From assembly GCA_035412805.1 (NCBI GenBank), contig DAONVO010000003.1, forward strand, positions 1-64,000: a stretch of DNA of 64,000 nucleotides, read 5' to 3'. Positions 7,159 through 15,411 of this stretch are shown here, one piece after another. Below the pieces are notes generated by a model. That model did no database searches, had not been told where the DNA came from, and saw nothing but the letters and a program-made list of their open reading frames with translations. Position 1 is the stretch's first letter, and every line of letters starts with the position of its first letter. A program made the position numbers and the translations under genes. The stretch comes from DTU018 sp029550685 (lineage in GTDB: Bacteria > Bacillota > Syntrophomonadia > Syntrophomonadales > Syntrophomonadaceae).

Positions 7159-8178
7159 TTAAGTTTTTTCTGCATCGCGTCCTGTTCTATAGGGGTCATT
7201 TTGAGCAGCCTGGCAAATACGATCCAGCACCGCTGCAGTTACTCCATCGGTTGCCTCAGGTAAGGGAGCAAATATTAAAACTTCGATTTGCTGTTTTTCC
7301 GCTTCACGCAATACCTGGTAAATATCTGATCCTGCAGAACCTAAATTAAGATGGAAAAGACTCACTCCTTCTATTTTATGTGCCGGAGAAATATTATTAT
7401 GTACAACTGCCACCTTTTTCCCCTGGTTTAAGTATTTCTGCGCTGTTGCTTGCAGCATTGTTTCGCTGCCTGCCAATAAAACTTGCGCTGAGGTCCGGTA
7501 GTGGGGTATGGAGGACGGCTCTTCTGCTGCCATGATCAGCTTTTGCCCCAGTATACTTTCCAACTGGGACCGGCTGACCCCTCCTATCCTGATCAGACGA
7601 GGGGCAGGGCCGCACATATCAACAACGGTAGATTCTATACCCAAACCGGTAGCTCCGGCATCCAGGACAGCGGCTATATGACCATCCAAATCATCCTTGA
7701 CATGCTGAGCGTTAACCGGGCTGGGCCGTCCGGACAAATTGGCGCTGGGAGCGGCCAGGGGACCAGCCGCGTTGATTAAGGCTAAAGCTACCGGATGAGA
7801 AGGCATGCGCAAGCCTACCCCGGGACGATGGGCGGTCACTATACCAGGAACCTGAGGTTTCGCCGGAAGGATAAGGGAGAGAGGTCCCGGCCAAAATCTC
7901 TCCATCAGCAGCCGGGCTGAAGCGGTCACCTCAGCCGCCAGCTGGCTTACCTGATCGAAGCGGGCAATATGAACCAGCAAGGGATTAACTGGGGGACGGT
8001 TTTTGACTTGATAAATCTTCTCCACTGCCGGGGAGGAAAAAGCATCGGCTCCTAATCCGTATACGGTTTCCGTTGGAAAAGCTACCAGCTCTCCAGCTTT
8101 TATGATCCGGGCGGCTTTCTGGATAATGTCCTGTTCGGGTTGGTCAGGATTCACCTGCCAGTATATGGTCTTCACCAC
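7159..8178 (-). CDS. ywlC: Threonylcarbamoyl-AMP synthase (Sua5/YwlC, long form)
   Basis: About 339 residues. It makes threonylcarbamoyl-AMP for the t6A37 modification of ANN-decoding tRNAs. The N-terminal YrdC domain has AFPTETVYGLGADA and KNRPPVNPL; a C-terminal Sua5 domain follows, so this is the two-domain form rather than short TsaC. The nominal ATG at 8184 directly abuts AAAGGAG, so the real start is probably GTG at 8178 or 8175. The start lies inside the 3' end of prmC, which suggests coupling. Confidence 0.9.
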   Translation of the reverse strand: MVKTIYWQVNPDQPEQDIIQKAARIIKAGELVAFPTETVYGLGADAFSSPAVEKIYQVKNRPPVNPLLVHIARFDQVSQLAAEVTASARLLMERFWPGPLSLILPAKPQVPGIVTAHRPGVGLRMPSHPVALALINAAGPLAAPSANLSGRPSPVNAQHVKDDLDGHIAAVLDAGATGLGIESTVVDMCGPAPRLIRIGGVSRSQLESILGQKLIMAAEEPSSIPHYRTSAQVLLAGSETMLQATAQKYLNQGKKVAVVHNNISPAHKIEGVSLFHLNLGSAGSDIYQVLREAEKQQIEVLIFAPLPEATDGVTAAVLDRICQAAQNDPYRTGRDAEKT

Positions 8179-9031
8179 TAACATCTCCTTTTTGAGCTAT
8201 GATCAGCCGGTCACGTCCTGCCCAGTCCTGCCTGACTTGTACCTGAGAGAAGGCGGAGCACAATGCAACCGCCGCTTCAGCCTGGTTACAACCGATTTCC
8301 ATGAGCAAATACCCGTCCGAATGCAGGTGCTGCCAGGCCTGAGGTATCAACCTCCTATATAGTTCCAGGCCATCACCGGATCCCCATAAGGCCAGGCGCG
8401 GTTCATAATGGAGTACTTCCGGATCCAGCTTGGGATATTCCGCTTCTGATATGTAGGGAAGATTGGCACATATGAAATCAAACTGTTCCCCGGCCGGTAC
8501 AGAAGCCAGCAGGTCTCCCTCCAAAAAATGTACTTTAACTCCATGCTCTTCCGCGTTATAACGGGCTATTTCCAACGCGGCTCCGGAAATATCGATAGCA
8601 GTAACCTGTGCATGGGGTATATAGTAGGCCAGGCTGACGGCAATAGCACCGGACCCGGTACCCACATCACAGATTGAAACCGGTTGGTCTTTGGTGGCCA
8701 ACTGTAAAACAGTTTCCACCAGCAGTTCGGTTTCGGGACGGGGTATTAGAACCTCCGGAGTCACTCTAAAATCCAGGGACATAAACTCCCGCTTTCCCAG
8801 CAAATAGGCCAGCGGTTCCCGGGCAGCTCTTCTTTTTATCAATTCCCGGTATTGTTCACGTTCATTCTGGTTAACCGGAGCAAAATAATTGGCATACAAA
8901 TAGACCCGGTCCTTTTTAAGAACTCGGGCCAGCAGAGCTTCGGCATTAAGCCGGGGTTCTTCTATGCCTTTGTCAGTAAAAAACCGGGTAGTCCATGCCA
9001 ATAGATCTTTTATGGTCCACGTTTCCTGCAT
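8144..9031 (-). CDS. prmC: Release factor glutamine methyltransferase
   Basis: A 295-residue SAM-dependent enzyme that methylates the Gln of the GGQ motif in RF1/RF2. The SAM site is DVGTGSGAIAVSLA, and the substrate-binding motif reads ANLPYIS where NPPY is usual. The Asn-Leu-Pro-Tyr variant is seen in other Firmicute PrmC proteins. An N-terminal helical domain precedes the Rossmann fold. The ATG overlaps the prfA stop by one base; its substrate RF1 is thus encoded just upstream. Confidence 0.92.
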   Translation of the reverse strand: MQETWTIKDLLAWTTRFFTDKGIEEPRLNAEALLARVLKKDRVYLYANYFAPVNQNEREQYRELIKRRAAREPLAYLLGKREFMSLDFRVTPEVLIPRPETELLVETVLQLATKDQPVSICDVGTGSGAIAVSLAYYIPHAQVTAIDISGAALEIARYNAEEHGVKVHFLEGDLLASVPAGEQFDFICANLPYISEAEYPKLDPEVLHYEPRLALWGSGDGLELYRRLIPQAWQHLHSDGYLLMEIGCNQAEAAVALCSAFSQVQVRQDWAGRDRLIIAQKGDVSGEDHILAGES

Positions 9032-10098
9032 TATTCCACCTGTCGCAACCGTTCCGCCTGATCGTGGGCTATCAAGGAATCAATTATTTCCTGCAGCTGT
9101 CCGTCCAGTATCGCATCCAGCTTATGCAGGGTAAGATTAATCCTATGGTCGCTTACTCTTCCCTGGGGGAAGTTGTAAGTGCGTATGCGTTCACTGCGAT
9201 CCCCGGTACCGACCTGGCTTTTGCGGGTTCCGGCCAGCTCCGCATTCTTTTCTTCTTCTATAATTTCTTTCAGGCGGGCACGTAGTACTCTTAAGGCTTT
9301 GGCCTTGTTTTTATGCTGGGATTTCTCGTCCTGGCAGGTTACTACCAGTCCGGTAGGAATGTGAGTAATGCGAACCGCCGATTGGGTAGTATTAACCGAT
9401 TGTCCCCCCGGGCCGCTGGAACAATATACATCTATGCGCAACTCATTAGGGTCCAGTTCTACTTCTACTTCCTCAGCTTCCGGCAGTACCGCTACAGTAG
9501 CGGCCGAGGTATGGATACGCCCTCCTGACTCAGTAGCTGGTATACGCTGAACCCGGTGCACACCCGACTCGTATTTTAACTGGCTATATACACCTGGGCC
9601 ATCCACTCCAAATATAATTTCCTTGATGCCGCCGATATCAGTATAATGAGCGTCCATTATATCGATTTTCCAGCCCTTTTCTTCTGCATAGCGGGAATAC
9701 ATGCGAAAGAGATCACCAGCAAACAAGGCTGCTTCTTCTCCCCCGGTACCGGCTCTTATTTCCATAATAACGCTTTTGTCATCATCGGGATCACGGGGCA
9801 GCAGCAACACCTTCAGCTGGTGTTCCAAGGATTCCTGCTTTTCCTGCAAGTTGGCCAATTCCTCATTCAACATCTGCCGGAATTCTTCATCCTGCTCCGA
9901 GGTAAGCATTTCCCGGGTATCGGACAACTGCTGCAAGACTGATTTATATTCACGATAAGTAGTGACGATCTCGGTCAAGTCAGCATGAGCTTTGGCATAT
10001 TTCTGAAAACGAGCCGGATCGGCAATGATTTCCGGCTGACTTAATAATTCTGTTAATTCCTGGTATTTATCTTCCAAACTCTGCAGTTTTTCCAACAT
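9031..10098 (-). CDS. prfA: Peptide chain release factor 1
   Basis: A 355-residue class I release factor for UAA and UAG. The peptidyl-hydrolysis motif GGQ lies in SSGPGGQSVN, and the codon-recognition tripeptide is PAT in RIPATESGG, which marks RF1 rather than RF2 (SPF). An N-terminal coiled region precedes these. It forms a tight minus-strand cluster with prmC and sua5. AAGGAGG lies 12 bases upstream of the ATG, slightly long. Confidence 0.96.
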   Translation of the reverse strand: MLEKLQSLEDKYQELTELLSQPEIIADPARFQKYAKAHADLTEIVTTYREYKSVLQQLSDTREMLTSEQDEEFRQMLNEELANLQEKQESLEHQLKVLLLPRDPDDDKSVIMEIRAGTGGEEAALFAGDLFRMYSRYAEEKGWKIDIMDAHYTDIGGIKEIIFGVDGPGVYSQLKYESGVHRVQRIPATESGGRIHTSAATVAVLPEAEEVEVELDPNELRIDVYCSSGPGGQSVNTTQSAVRITHIPTGLVVTCQDEKSQHKNKAKALRVLRARLKEIIEEEKNAELAGTRKSQVGTGDRSERIRTYNFPQGRVSDHRINLTLHKLDAILDGQLQEIIDSLIAHDQAERLRQVE

Positions 10099-10138
10099 GG
10101 GGGAATAGATCCTCCTTGATATCGGTTTCAGTACAAGC

Positions 10139-11062
10139 TTAAGCCCGGGCCAGTTCCACCTGATCTAAAGCAGGTTCCAAGTTTTTAGCTAAGTCCGTGT
10201 TTTCCACAGGGAGCACTGCTTTTAATGCTATCAAAGCAACTTCCAACTGCTGATCATCAGGTTCCCGGGTGGTCAGCTTCTGCAGCCATAGTCCCGGTGC
10301 AATTACTATACGGGCCAGGCGATTATGATAATATTTCCCGGAAAACTTAATAAACTCATAAGCCAGTCCGGCCACCACTGGAAGTACCGCCAGACGCGAC
10401 CAGATGCGATAGAATAAGTTTCCATCACCCAGCATCACAAACACTAGAATAGAAATAACCATTACAATCAACAGGAAACTGGTGCCGCAGCGTGGATGCA
10501 AGGTAGAGTATTTACGGGCATTTTCCACAGTCAACTCTTCGCCTGCTTCATAGGTAAAAATTGATTTATGCTCGGCTCCATGATACATAAAAACCCGATC
10601 TATTTCTTCCATCCGGGAAATAGCATAAACATATAAAAGGAAGAAAGCAATACGCAAAATACCTTCTACCAGGTTCTGAGCTACTATTCCGCCGATATAG
10701 CCCTGGGTGAAATGAACCACAGCAGTAGGCAAAATCACAAACAACAAAATAGCCAGTACAAATGCAAAAAGGCCGGTTACCAGCATTTCAGTGGGGGTTA
10801 ACTCTTCCTCTTCTTCGGGCATGGACAGGTTGGCTGACTTATTAAGCATGCGAATACCCAATGCCATAGAGTCGATTAGTACATAAGTTCCCCGGATAAA
10901 GGGCCATTTTAAGAAAGACCAGTAGGGGGATAGCTCCTTAACTGGTTCTTTCTCAATCTCTATACTTCCATCAGCTTTTCTAACCGCCACTGAGGTATGC
11001 TTAGGCCCGCGCATCATTACGCCTTCGATAACCGCCATACCTCCAATTGAAGGTTTTCCCAT
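10139..11062 (-). CDS. DUF1385 family membrane protein
   Basis: About 307 residues, of unknown function. The N-terminus GKPSIGGMAVIEGVMMRGP is the conserved opening of the DUF1385 (YqhQ-like) family. Four or more hydrophobic spans lie between about residues 95 and 240, with HGAEHKSIFTYE and TLHPRCGTSFLL between them, both family signatures containing conserved His and Cys. The ATG at 11062 is preceded by GGGTGG. It sits between rpmE and prfA, a frequent position in Clostridia. Confidence 0.85.
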   Translation of the reverse strand: MGKPSIGGMAVIEGVMMRGPKHTSVAVRKADGSIEIEKEPVKELSPYWSFLKWPFIRGTYVLIDSMALGIRMLNKSANLSMPEEEEELTPTEMLVTGLFAFVLAILLFVILPTAVVHFTQGYIGGIVAQNLVEGILRIAFFLLYVYAISRMEEIDRVFMYHGAEHKSIFTYEAGEELTVENARKYSTLHPRCGTSFLLIVMVISILVFVMLGDGNLFYRIWSRLAVLPVVAGLAYEFIKFSGKYYHNRLARIVIAPGLWLQKLTTREPDDQQLEVALIALKAVLPVENTDLAKNLEPALDQVELARA

Positions 11063-11126
11063 ATTAACCACCCAATTTCTATCCTAGAAGCAAAATAGCA
11101 GAGTATGCCGCTCTGCTATTGCCAGG

Positions 11127-11330
11127 TTACTGTAAACCGTATTTCTTCTTAAACCTGTCAACCCTTCCGGTAGTATCAACAATTCTGGCCCGGTTACCGG
11201 TGTAGAACGGATGGCACTTGGAACAAATTTCTACGCGTATATTCTCTTTGGTTGATCCTACCTCAAATTCGTTTCCGCAGGCACATCTGGCTACGGTAAG
11301 CTTATATTCAGGGTGGATTTTATCCTTCAT
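11127..11330 (-). CDS. rpmE: Ribosomal protein bL31, zinc-binding form
   Basis: A 67-residue large-subunit protein starting at the ATG at 11330 with a GAGAGGTGAT site; the longer open frame upstream is leader sequence. Cysteines in RCACGNEF and ICSKCHPF form the zinc site of the C+ type, the form used under zinc sufficiency in Bacillus. FYTGNRARIVDTTGRVDRF is characteristic. It has its own promoter and a terminator upstream, so it is not simply read from yhaM. Confidence 0.95.
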   Translation of the reverse strand: MKDKIHPEYKLTVARCACGNEFEVGSTKENIRVEICSKCHPFYTGNRARIVDTTGRVDRFKKKYGLQ

Positions 11331-11388
11331 CGGTATCACCTCTCTTTTGCCCACGTCTGCTGGTAGTTCCCCGTATGGGCAGACTGCA
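11331..11388 (-). promoter_or_regulatory. Candidate L31 autoregulatory leader
   Basis: The region from the predicted rpmE transcription start to its ATG is about 58 nt. GTCTGC near its 5' end can pair with GCAGAC about 24 nt later, and GCCCA/TGGGC offers an alternative pairing. L31 leader RNAs are known as a class in Firmicutes; membership here is inferred from position and pairing only. Confidence 0.4.
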
Positions 11389-11394
11389 AATGAA

Positions 11395-11423
11395 ATTATA
11401 GCAATAATCATAGTAAAAAACAA
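11395..11423 (-). promoter_or_regulatory. Sigma-A promoter for rpmE
   Basis: On the minus strand TTGTTT (11418-11423) and TATAAT (11395-11400) are 17 bp apart, with a TGC extended -10. It lies directly after the yhaM terminator. Confidence 0.7.
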
Positions 11424-11453
11424 GGAAAAGATCAGCCTAGGTGGTTGCTGACC
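11414..11453 (-). terminator. Rho-independent terminator after the yhaM-like gene
   Basis: GGTCAGC (11447-11453) pairs with GCTGATC (11430-11436) with one G-U pair; the following minus-strand bases are TTTTCCTTGTTTTTTA. The hairpin begins at the stop codon of the yhaM-like gene, and its T-rich tail overlaps the rpmE -35. Confidence 0.75.
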
Positions 11454-12437
11454 CTAAGTTGGTTCTGAACCGGGCAAACGGTATTTAAAAAACTGCTGCT
11501 GGAAGAAGTTATCATAGGTGCTGAAAAACTCGTCTCCATCCTCAGTGTCTTGAATTTTATGCCAGTATACAAACATCTTGGCATCCAGGTTGTCCATCAT
11601 GTGCAGAACAAAGGCTTCCGGAAACATAGGAACTACCGGAGAGCCAAACTCGGTGGTGCCGTGATGGCTGAGTATCATGTGCTTGATCATCCACTCCAAT
11701 TCCTGGGAAAAGCCCTGACCCTGGCTGCGAACTTCGGAAATAGCTGCTCCAATGCGTTCCACTCCCATAATAATATGTCCCAGGAGTTTTCCTTCTACGG
11801 TGTATTCGGTAACAATCTTGGTCTGGTATTCATCCAATTTGCCAATGTCATGCAGTATAGCACCGGTGATTAACAGGTCTGTATTAAGAAGCGGGTAAGA
11901 CGGAGCGGCATGCAGGCATAATTCGGCGACCTGGACGGTGTGTTCCAGCAGCCCTCCTGGATAGTTGTGGTGCACTTTTTTGGCAGCAGTGGCTTCATAA
12001 AACTGCTGGCGTACTTCTGGGGTGAATACAACTTCCAATAACTTACCCAGTGCCGGATCAGTAACTCGGTCCAGCATCTGGTTAAACTTTTTAATCAACG
12101 AATCTATATCGATATCCGGCTTTTTAAGATAGGGAGAAATATCTTCATCCAGAGCTTTGATTCTCTTGGCCGTAAGCTGCAGCTTATTGTTATAGCTGCC
12201 CAGATCTCCCAGTACTCCCAAAAGAGTGCCTGCTTCCACCGGCCCGCTCACCTGGCAGTTGTCCCATACCACCGCATCCACTTCTCCAGTAGCATCACCC
12301 AGTTTCAGATTTATTACATCCCGGCCATCTTTGGTCTTACGCTGGTTCTTCTCCAAAACCAGGTATTTTCCCCACAGTTGACTGCCAGCCGGCAGACTTT
12401 TTAACTCCTGTATAGTAAAGGGCCCTTTTTTTTCCAC
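11454..12437 (-). CDS. yhaM: 3'-5' exoribonuclease YhaM-like (OB fold plus HD domain)
   Basis: A 327-residue protein. An N-terminal OB-fold nucleic-acid-binding domain (about residues 15-95, with LKLGDATGEVDAVVWD) is followed by an HD phosphohydrolase domain (about 150-290) containing HNYPGGLLEHTVQV, ILHDIGKLDEY and ILSHHGTTEFGSP. This architecture is that of Bacillus YhaM/CBF1, a Mn2+-dependent 3'-5' exonuclease. It follows the radical SAM gene by 19 bp and ends in a terminator. Confidence 0.85.
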   Translation of the reverse strand: MEKKGPFTIQELKSLPAGSQLWGKYLVLEKNQRKTKDGRDVINLKLGDATGEVDAVVWDNCQVSGPVEAGTLLGVLGDLGSYNNKLQLTAKRIKALDEDISPYLKKPDIDIDSLIKKFNQMLDRVTDPALGKLLEVVFTPEVRQQFYEATAAKKVHHNYPGGLLEHTVQVAELCLHAAPSYPLLNTDLLITGAILHDIGKLDEYQTKIVTEYTVEGKLLGHIIMGVERIGAAISEVRSQGQGFSQELEWMIKHMILSHHGTTEFGSPVVPMFPEAFVLHMMDNLDAKMFVYWHKIQDTEDGDEFFSTYDNFFQQQFFKYRLPGSEPT

Positions 12438-12456
12438 ACAAACTCACTCCCTTTAT

Positions 12457-13707
12457 TTAACGCACCGGATGGGTGTATGACCCAATAGCCACTTCCGGTA
12501 ATTCCTGCCGGATAATATTTAGAAAAGACAGCATACCTACTCCGGATTCTTGATTATTAAATAAGTTCAGCAGGTAATCAGGGTCAATGTTTAAGTTACG
12601 CAGTTGAATCATGTTTACCGGTGTTTTTCTAACGAACTCCACCAAGGCTTCGATCTCGGACATACGATCAGTAAATCCAGGGCAAACCAGCAGATTTATA
12701 GAAACATGGATCCCCTTTTCCCGGGCTTCAGCAATGGATTCACCTACCTGGGCAAACTTATAACCGCGGGGCCGGTGATAGCGGACATAATTATCTTCGT
12801 TAAATGAAAAAATAGTAACTCTCATGCTATCCAAGCCGGCTGCGTATAATTGGCTAAGCCCCCTGGAAAATCCGCCATTGGTATTAATATTGATGGTTCC
12901 TTTATCCGTGGCCTGGCGTATCAAACCAATGGCTTCCGCCAGGCGAGCAGCATTCAAAGAAGGTTCTCCTTCACACCCCTGACCGAAACTGATAATAGCT
13001 TCCCGGGCATATTCGAGATGATCCACAGCAATTTCGCAAATCTCCGCCACCTCAGGAACAAAATTCAAACGCTGCTGAGGAGAGACATTCCCATCGTGCC
13101 CTTCGGATATACAGCCAATACAATCTGCATTGCAGGCGGTCATGGTGGGAATCCCCCCTTCCCAGCGACGATAAAATATATTCTGGGCAGTAAAACAGCC
13201 ATAGTCCAGAGAACAGAGGGCCAGGTGCCGTAATATCCTATTGTGAGGATAACGCCGCAGTTTCTGATCAATACGCTGGGGAAGACGAGGCGTATTATAA
13301 TAAACCGGATGCCATTTCCGGTGTTCATCGGTCTGCACTGCGGCGGTATATACCTGGCCATTCTTAAATCCCACCGCTGCATAACCCAGCAGGGGAAGAC
13401 TCCCCGCACTGCGGCTGCTGACACAGGCAGGCCAAAGGGTTCTGGTAAATCCCTGGGGCAGCAATGCTGCGACCGCGTACGCCTTCTGTCCGCGACCGGA
13501 AGGGTCGGATTCAAAATAAGTGAGCCGGTCCTGGTCCAGTCCTACGGGAAGGCTGTAAGGCACCGTGACCAATGATGCCCCTTTAGGCAGCGGGATCATT
13601 TCCTGCTCCTCCGGTTCTACCCAGGTGGTACCGGTTCGACCCAGCATTGTCACACCAGGGTGTTCCAGCAATTCATTCTTTTCATTAGCATAGAGAACTA
13701 GAAACAT
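12457..13707 (-). CDS. Radical SAM protein of unknown substrate
   Basis: A 416-residue protein. The cluster-binding CxxxCxxC motif is in TACNADCIGCISEGHDG, at about residue 195, which is unusually far in; about 190 residues without a recognised fold precede it. Later motifs (FGQGCEGEPSL, INTNGGFSRG, RVTIFSFNEDNYVRYHRP) fit the radical SAM barrel. No auxiliary Cys cluster stands out. I do not recognise the substrate. It heads a pair with the yhaM-like gene, 19 bp apart. Confidence 0.8.
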   Translation of the reverse strand: MFLVLYANEKNELLEHPGVTMLGRTGTTWVEPEEQEMIPLPKGASLVTVPYSLPVGLDQDRLTYFESDPSGRGQKAYAVAALLPQGFTRTLWPACVSSRSAGSLPLLGYAAVGFKNGQVYTAAVQTDEHRKWHPVYYNTPRLPQRIDQKLRRYPHNRILRHLALCSLDYGCFTAQNIFYRRWEGGIPTMTACNADCIGCISEGHDGNVSPQQRLNFVPEVAEICEIAVDHLEYAREAIISFGQGCEGEPSLNAARLAEAIGLIRQATDKGTININTNGGFSRGLSQLYAAGLDSMRVTIFSFNEDNYVRYHRPRGYKFAQVGESIAEAREKGIHVSINLLVCPGFTDRMSEIEALVEFVRKTPVNMIQLRNLNIDPDYLLNLFNNQESGVGMLSFLNIIRQELPEVAIGSYTHPVR

Positions 13708-13756
13708 ATATGTCCTCGCTTTCAGTATATCTATAGACTAGCGGAAATTTATCCAT

Positions 13757-13777
13757 AAAAAAAGCCCCCTAAGGAGC
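13757..13777 (-). terminator. Terminator-like hairpin upstream of the radical SAM gene
   Basis: On the minus strand GCTCC-TTAG-GGGGC is followed by seven Ts. It lies 50 bp before the radical SAM start, so it may end upstream transcripts or act as an attenuator. Confidence 0.45.
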
Positions 13778-13877
13778 GAAGGGTGCAAATAGTACCTCAG
13801 TAATTCTGCCACGCCTACGACTCGCGATGACAACAGTCGCTCTTTAGTGCCATTGCTGTGAAATTAGTAGTCGTTGT

Positions 13878-13963
13878 GTCATCGCGAGTAGCGAAGCGAC
13901 GTGGCGATCTCTTTTTCGCAGCCTGCGAGCCTCTTTTGAGATTGCTTCGCTGCGCTCGCAATT
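13878..13963 (+). repeat. R3 REP-like palindromic repeat
   Basis: Arms GTCATCGCGAG and GCGCTCGCAAT enclose GCGAAGCGACGTGGCGATCT and GAGATTGCTTCGC. This type of GTCATTGCGAG/GAAGCAATC palindrome is widespread in bacterial intergenic DNA. Confidence 0.75.
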
Positions 13964-13965
13964 AT

Positions 13966-13997
13966 CACCTGTGGTACAGACCACGATGAACGAAAAC
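13966..13997 (+). repeat. R4 short repeat
   Basis: CACCTG, about ten variable bases, then CCACGATGAACGAAAAC. The same layout recurs at 42418, 42566 and 62583, and in reverse at 14308 and 48314. Confidence 0.65.
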
Positions 13998-14015
13998 ATC
14001 GCTGCATAACTGAAT

Positions 14016-14241
14016 CAGGAGTATTAGCCGGGCGAGTGACTACGACGAGCCGTTGCAACCCACGGCGAAACTGAGGGCTGCGAAGCGGAGCGAGAAACAG
14101 GATGTTTCGAGCAGCAAGTACTGAGTGCATGGATGCCGAATTACGAGCGATCCGCTTCGCACCGAAGTAAGCCGATGTGTTGCAGGTGAGGGGTCCCGGA
14201 ACGAGCCGGCTAATACCCCTGCATTCCGGTTAATACTCCTG
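14016..14241 (+). repeat. R1 MITE-like repeat, copy 2 (double right end)
   Basis: The core is 14016-14221, from CAGGAGTATTAGCCGG to CCGGCTAATACCCCTG. A second right-end sequence, CCGGTTAATACTCCTG, follows at 14226-14241, as if a second insertion left only its end. Confidence 0.85.
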
Positions 14242-14307
14242 TCAAGCCCTAGCGGAAACTTTAGCTTCCGATGGGAGGCTAAAGCCTCCCCTACGTCTGA
14301 GAGGGTA

Positions 14308-14340
14308 TTTTCATTCATCGTGGCCCGTGACACTGGTGAC
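14308..14340 (-). repeat. R4 short repeat (inverted)
   Basis: Reverse orientation of the CACC...CCACGATGAATGAAAA motif, lying between R1 copy 2 and the LysM/M23 gene. Confidence 0.6.
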
Positions 14341-14468
14341 ATTGTTCTAAAGGACTCCCAATGTTCGCTGTCGCTCACTATTAATGTTGCGAGGAGCGCT
14401 AGCTACGCGGCAATCTCTCTTATAGCCTTTATCGACAGTCAGAGCCCCTTTAAGGCTCGGTGGTCTGT

Positions 14469-15341
14469 TTACCGGCTCAGATAATTCAGGGGATTGCACA
14501 GTTCCCCATTGTTACGGACTTCCAGGTGCACATGGGGTCCGGTGGTCCGCCCGGTCATACCTACTGTGGCAATAACCTGACCTCTAGCTACGCTCTCTCC
14601 CTGGGATACCTTGATAGTCTGCACATGGGCATAAAGGGTCTCCTTGCCGTCCGGATGCTCGATAACCACAGTTCGCCCATAAACAGATTTATAGCCGGCA
14701 AAGGTGACGGTCCCGGCGGCACAGGCTTTAATAGGATCTCCTATTTCTCCGGCAATGTCAATGCCATGATGATATCCTGACTGGCGCCACCCATATCCGG
14801 AGGTGATCGTACCCACCAGGGGCCAGTTAAAGAGGCTGGTATAGGTCCATCCCCGGGAAGGCTGTTGAGTAACCTGAGCCACTTGGTAAGTTGAGGATGG
14901 TATGACCAACTGGTCATTAATTTTGAGATTAACCGGATTCTTGCTGGGATTAGCTGCTTTTAAGCTGGTCAGGCTCACTTTGTAGCGGGCGGCGATATCC
15001 CACATGGTTTCCCCAGGGCGGATCACATGCAGGCGCTGACCAGATCCCGGGATCTGAAGAGTCTGGCCAATTTTAAGAATGCTGTTTCGGTTTAAATTAT
15101 TTATCGAGGTTAGAGTTTGTATATCAACATTGAAACTTCTGGATATATCCCAGAGCGTATCACCTTTTTGTACCTGGTAGTACCTGACCTGGCTGTCCAC
15201 CGCCACAGCTCTTGAGCCGCCGGCTGGAATGAAATTGCCCTGGTTTAATCCAGCCCAGACCGGAGCTGCCAGGATTCCTGTGCAGAGTACACCCAACACA
15301 AGGGATCCTACCCATCGTTTATACACGATTTTCCACCTCAT
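14469..15341 (-). CDS. Secreted LysM/M23 peptidoglycan endopeptidase
   Basis: A 290-residue secreted wall enzyme. A signal peptide (cationic start, hydrophobic core, cut near APVWA) is followed by two LysM domains (about residues 53-97 and 102-148: YYQVQKGDTLWDISRSF and HVIRPGETMWDIA). The C-terminal M23 zinc peptidase (about 180-285) has HHGIDIAGEIGDP, YAHV and GPHVHLEV, supplying the expected His and Asp ligands. LysM anchors it to glycan while M23 cuts the stem peptides. It lies downstream of rho but beyond a terminator. Confidence 0.92.
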   Translation of the reverse strand: MRWKIVYKRWVGSLVLGVLCTGILAAPVWAGLNQGNFIPAGGSRAVAVDSQVRYYQVQKGDTLWDISRSFNVDIQTLTSINNLNRNSILKIGQTLQIPGSGQRLHVIRPGETMWDIAARYKVSLTSLKAANPSKNPVNLKINDQLVIPSSTYQVAQVTQQPSRGWTYTSLFNWPLVGTITSGYGWRQSGYHHGIDIAGEIGDPIKACAAGTVTFAGYKSVYGRTVVIEHPDGKETLYAHVQTIKVSQGESVARGQVIATVGMTGRTTGPHVHLEVRNNGELCNPLNYLSR

Positions 15342-15354
15342 TTCTTATCAGGCA

Positions 15355-15386
15355 CAAAAAAAATAAGGGCCTGTGCCCTTATTTTT
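15355..15386 (-). terminator. Rho-independent terminator after rho
   Basis: ATAAGGGC (15363-15370) pairs perfectly with GCCCTTAT (15375-15382), and the minus-strand side continues into a run of eight Ts. Ts on the plus side make it possibly bidirectional. Confidence 0.85.
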
Positions 15387-15411
15387 GACCAATTTTAGGC
15401 AAGATATACTT

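Larger units (their letters stand above)
13708..14468. other. Gene-free stretch packed with R1, R3 and R4 repeats
   Basis: 761 bp with no convincing gene. In order it holds a terminator-like hairpin (13757-13777), an R3 fragment (about 13807-13832), a full R3 (13878-13963), R4 (13966-13997), R1 (14016-14221, plus a second copy of its right end to 14241), a GGGAGGC/GCCTCCC palindrome near 14272-14290, R4 in reverse (14308-14340) and another R3-like remnant (14386-14418). Confidence 0.8.

Noticed and set aside
6854..7162. Open frame of 102 residues on the plus strand in the mntP-sua5 gap
   Set aside because: It is made of R2 and R1 sequence, has no good ribosome site and no protein-like features.
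13879..14130. Open frame of 83 residues on the minus strand across R3 and R1
   Set aside because: The same peptide (with NILFLAPLR) recurs at every R1 copy, shifts with each repeat and has no ribosome site; it is a by-product of the repeat.
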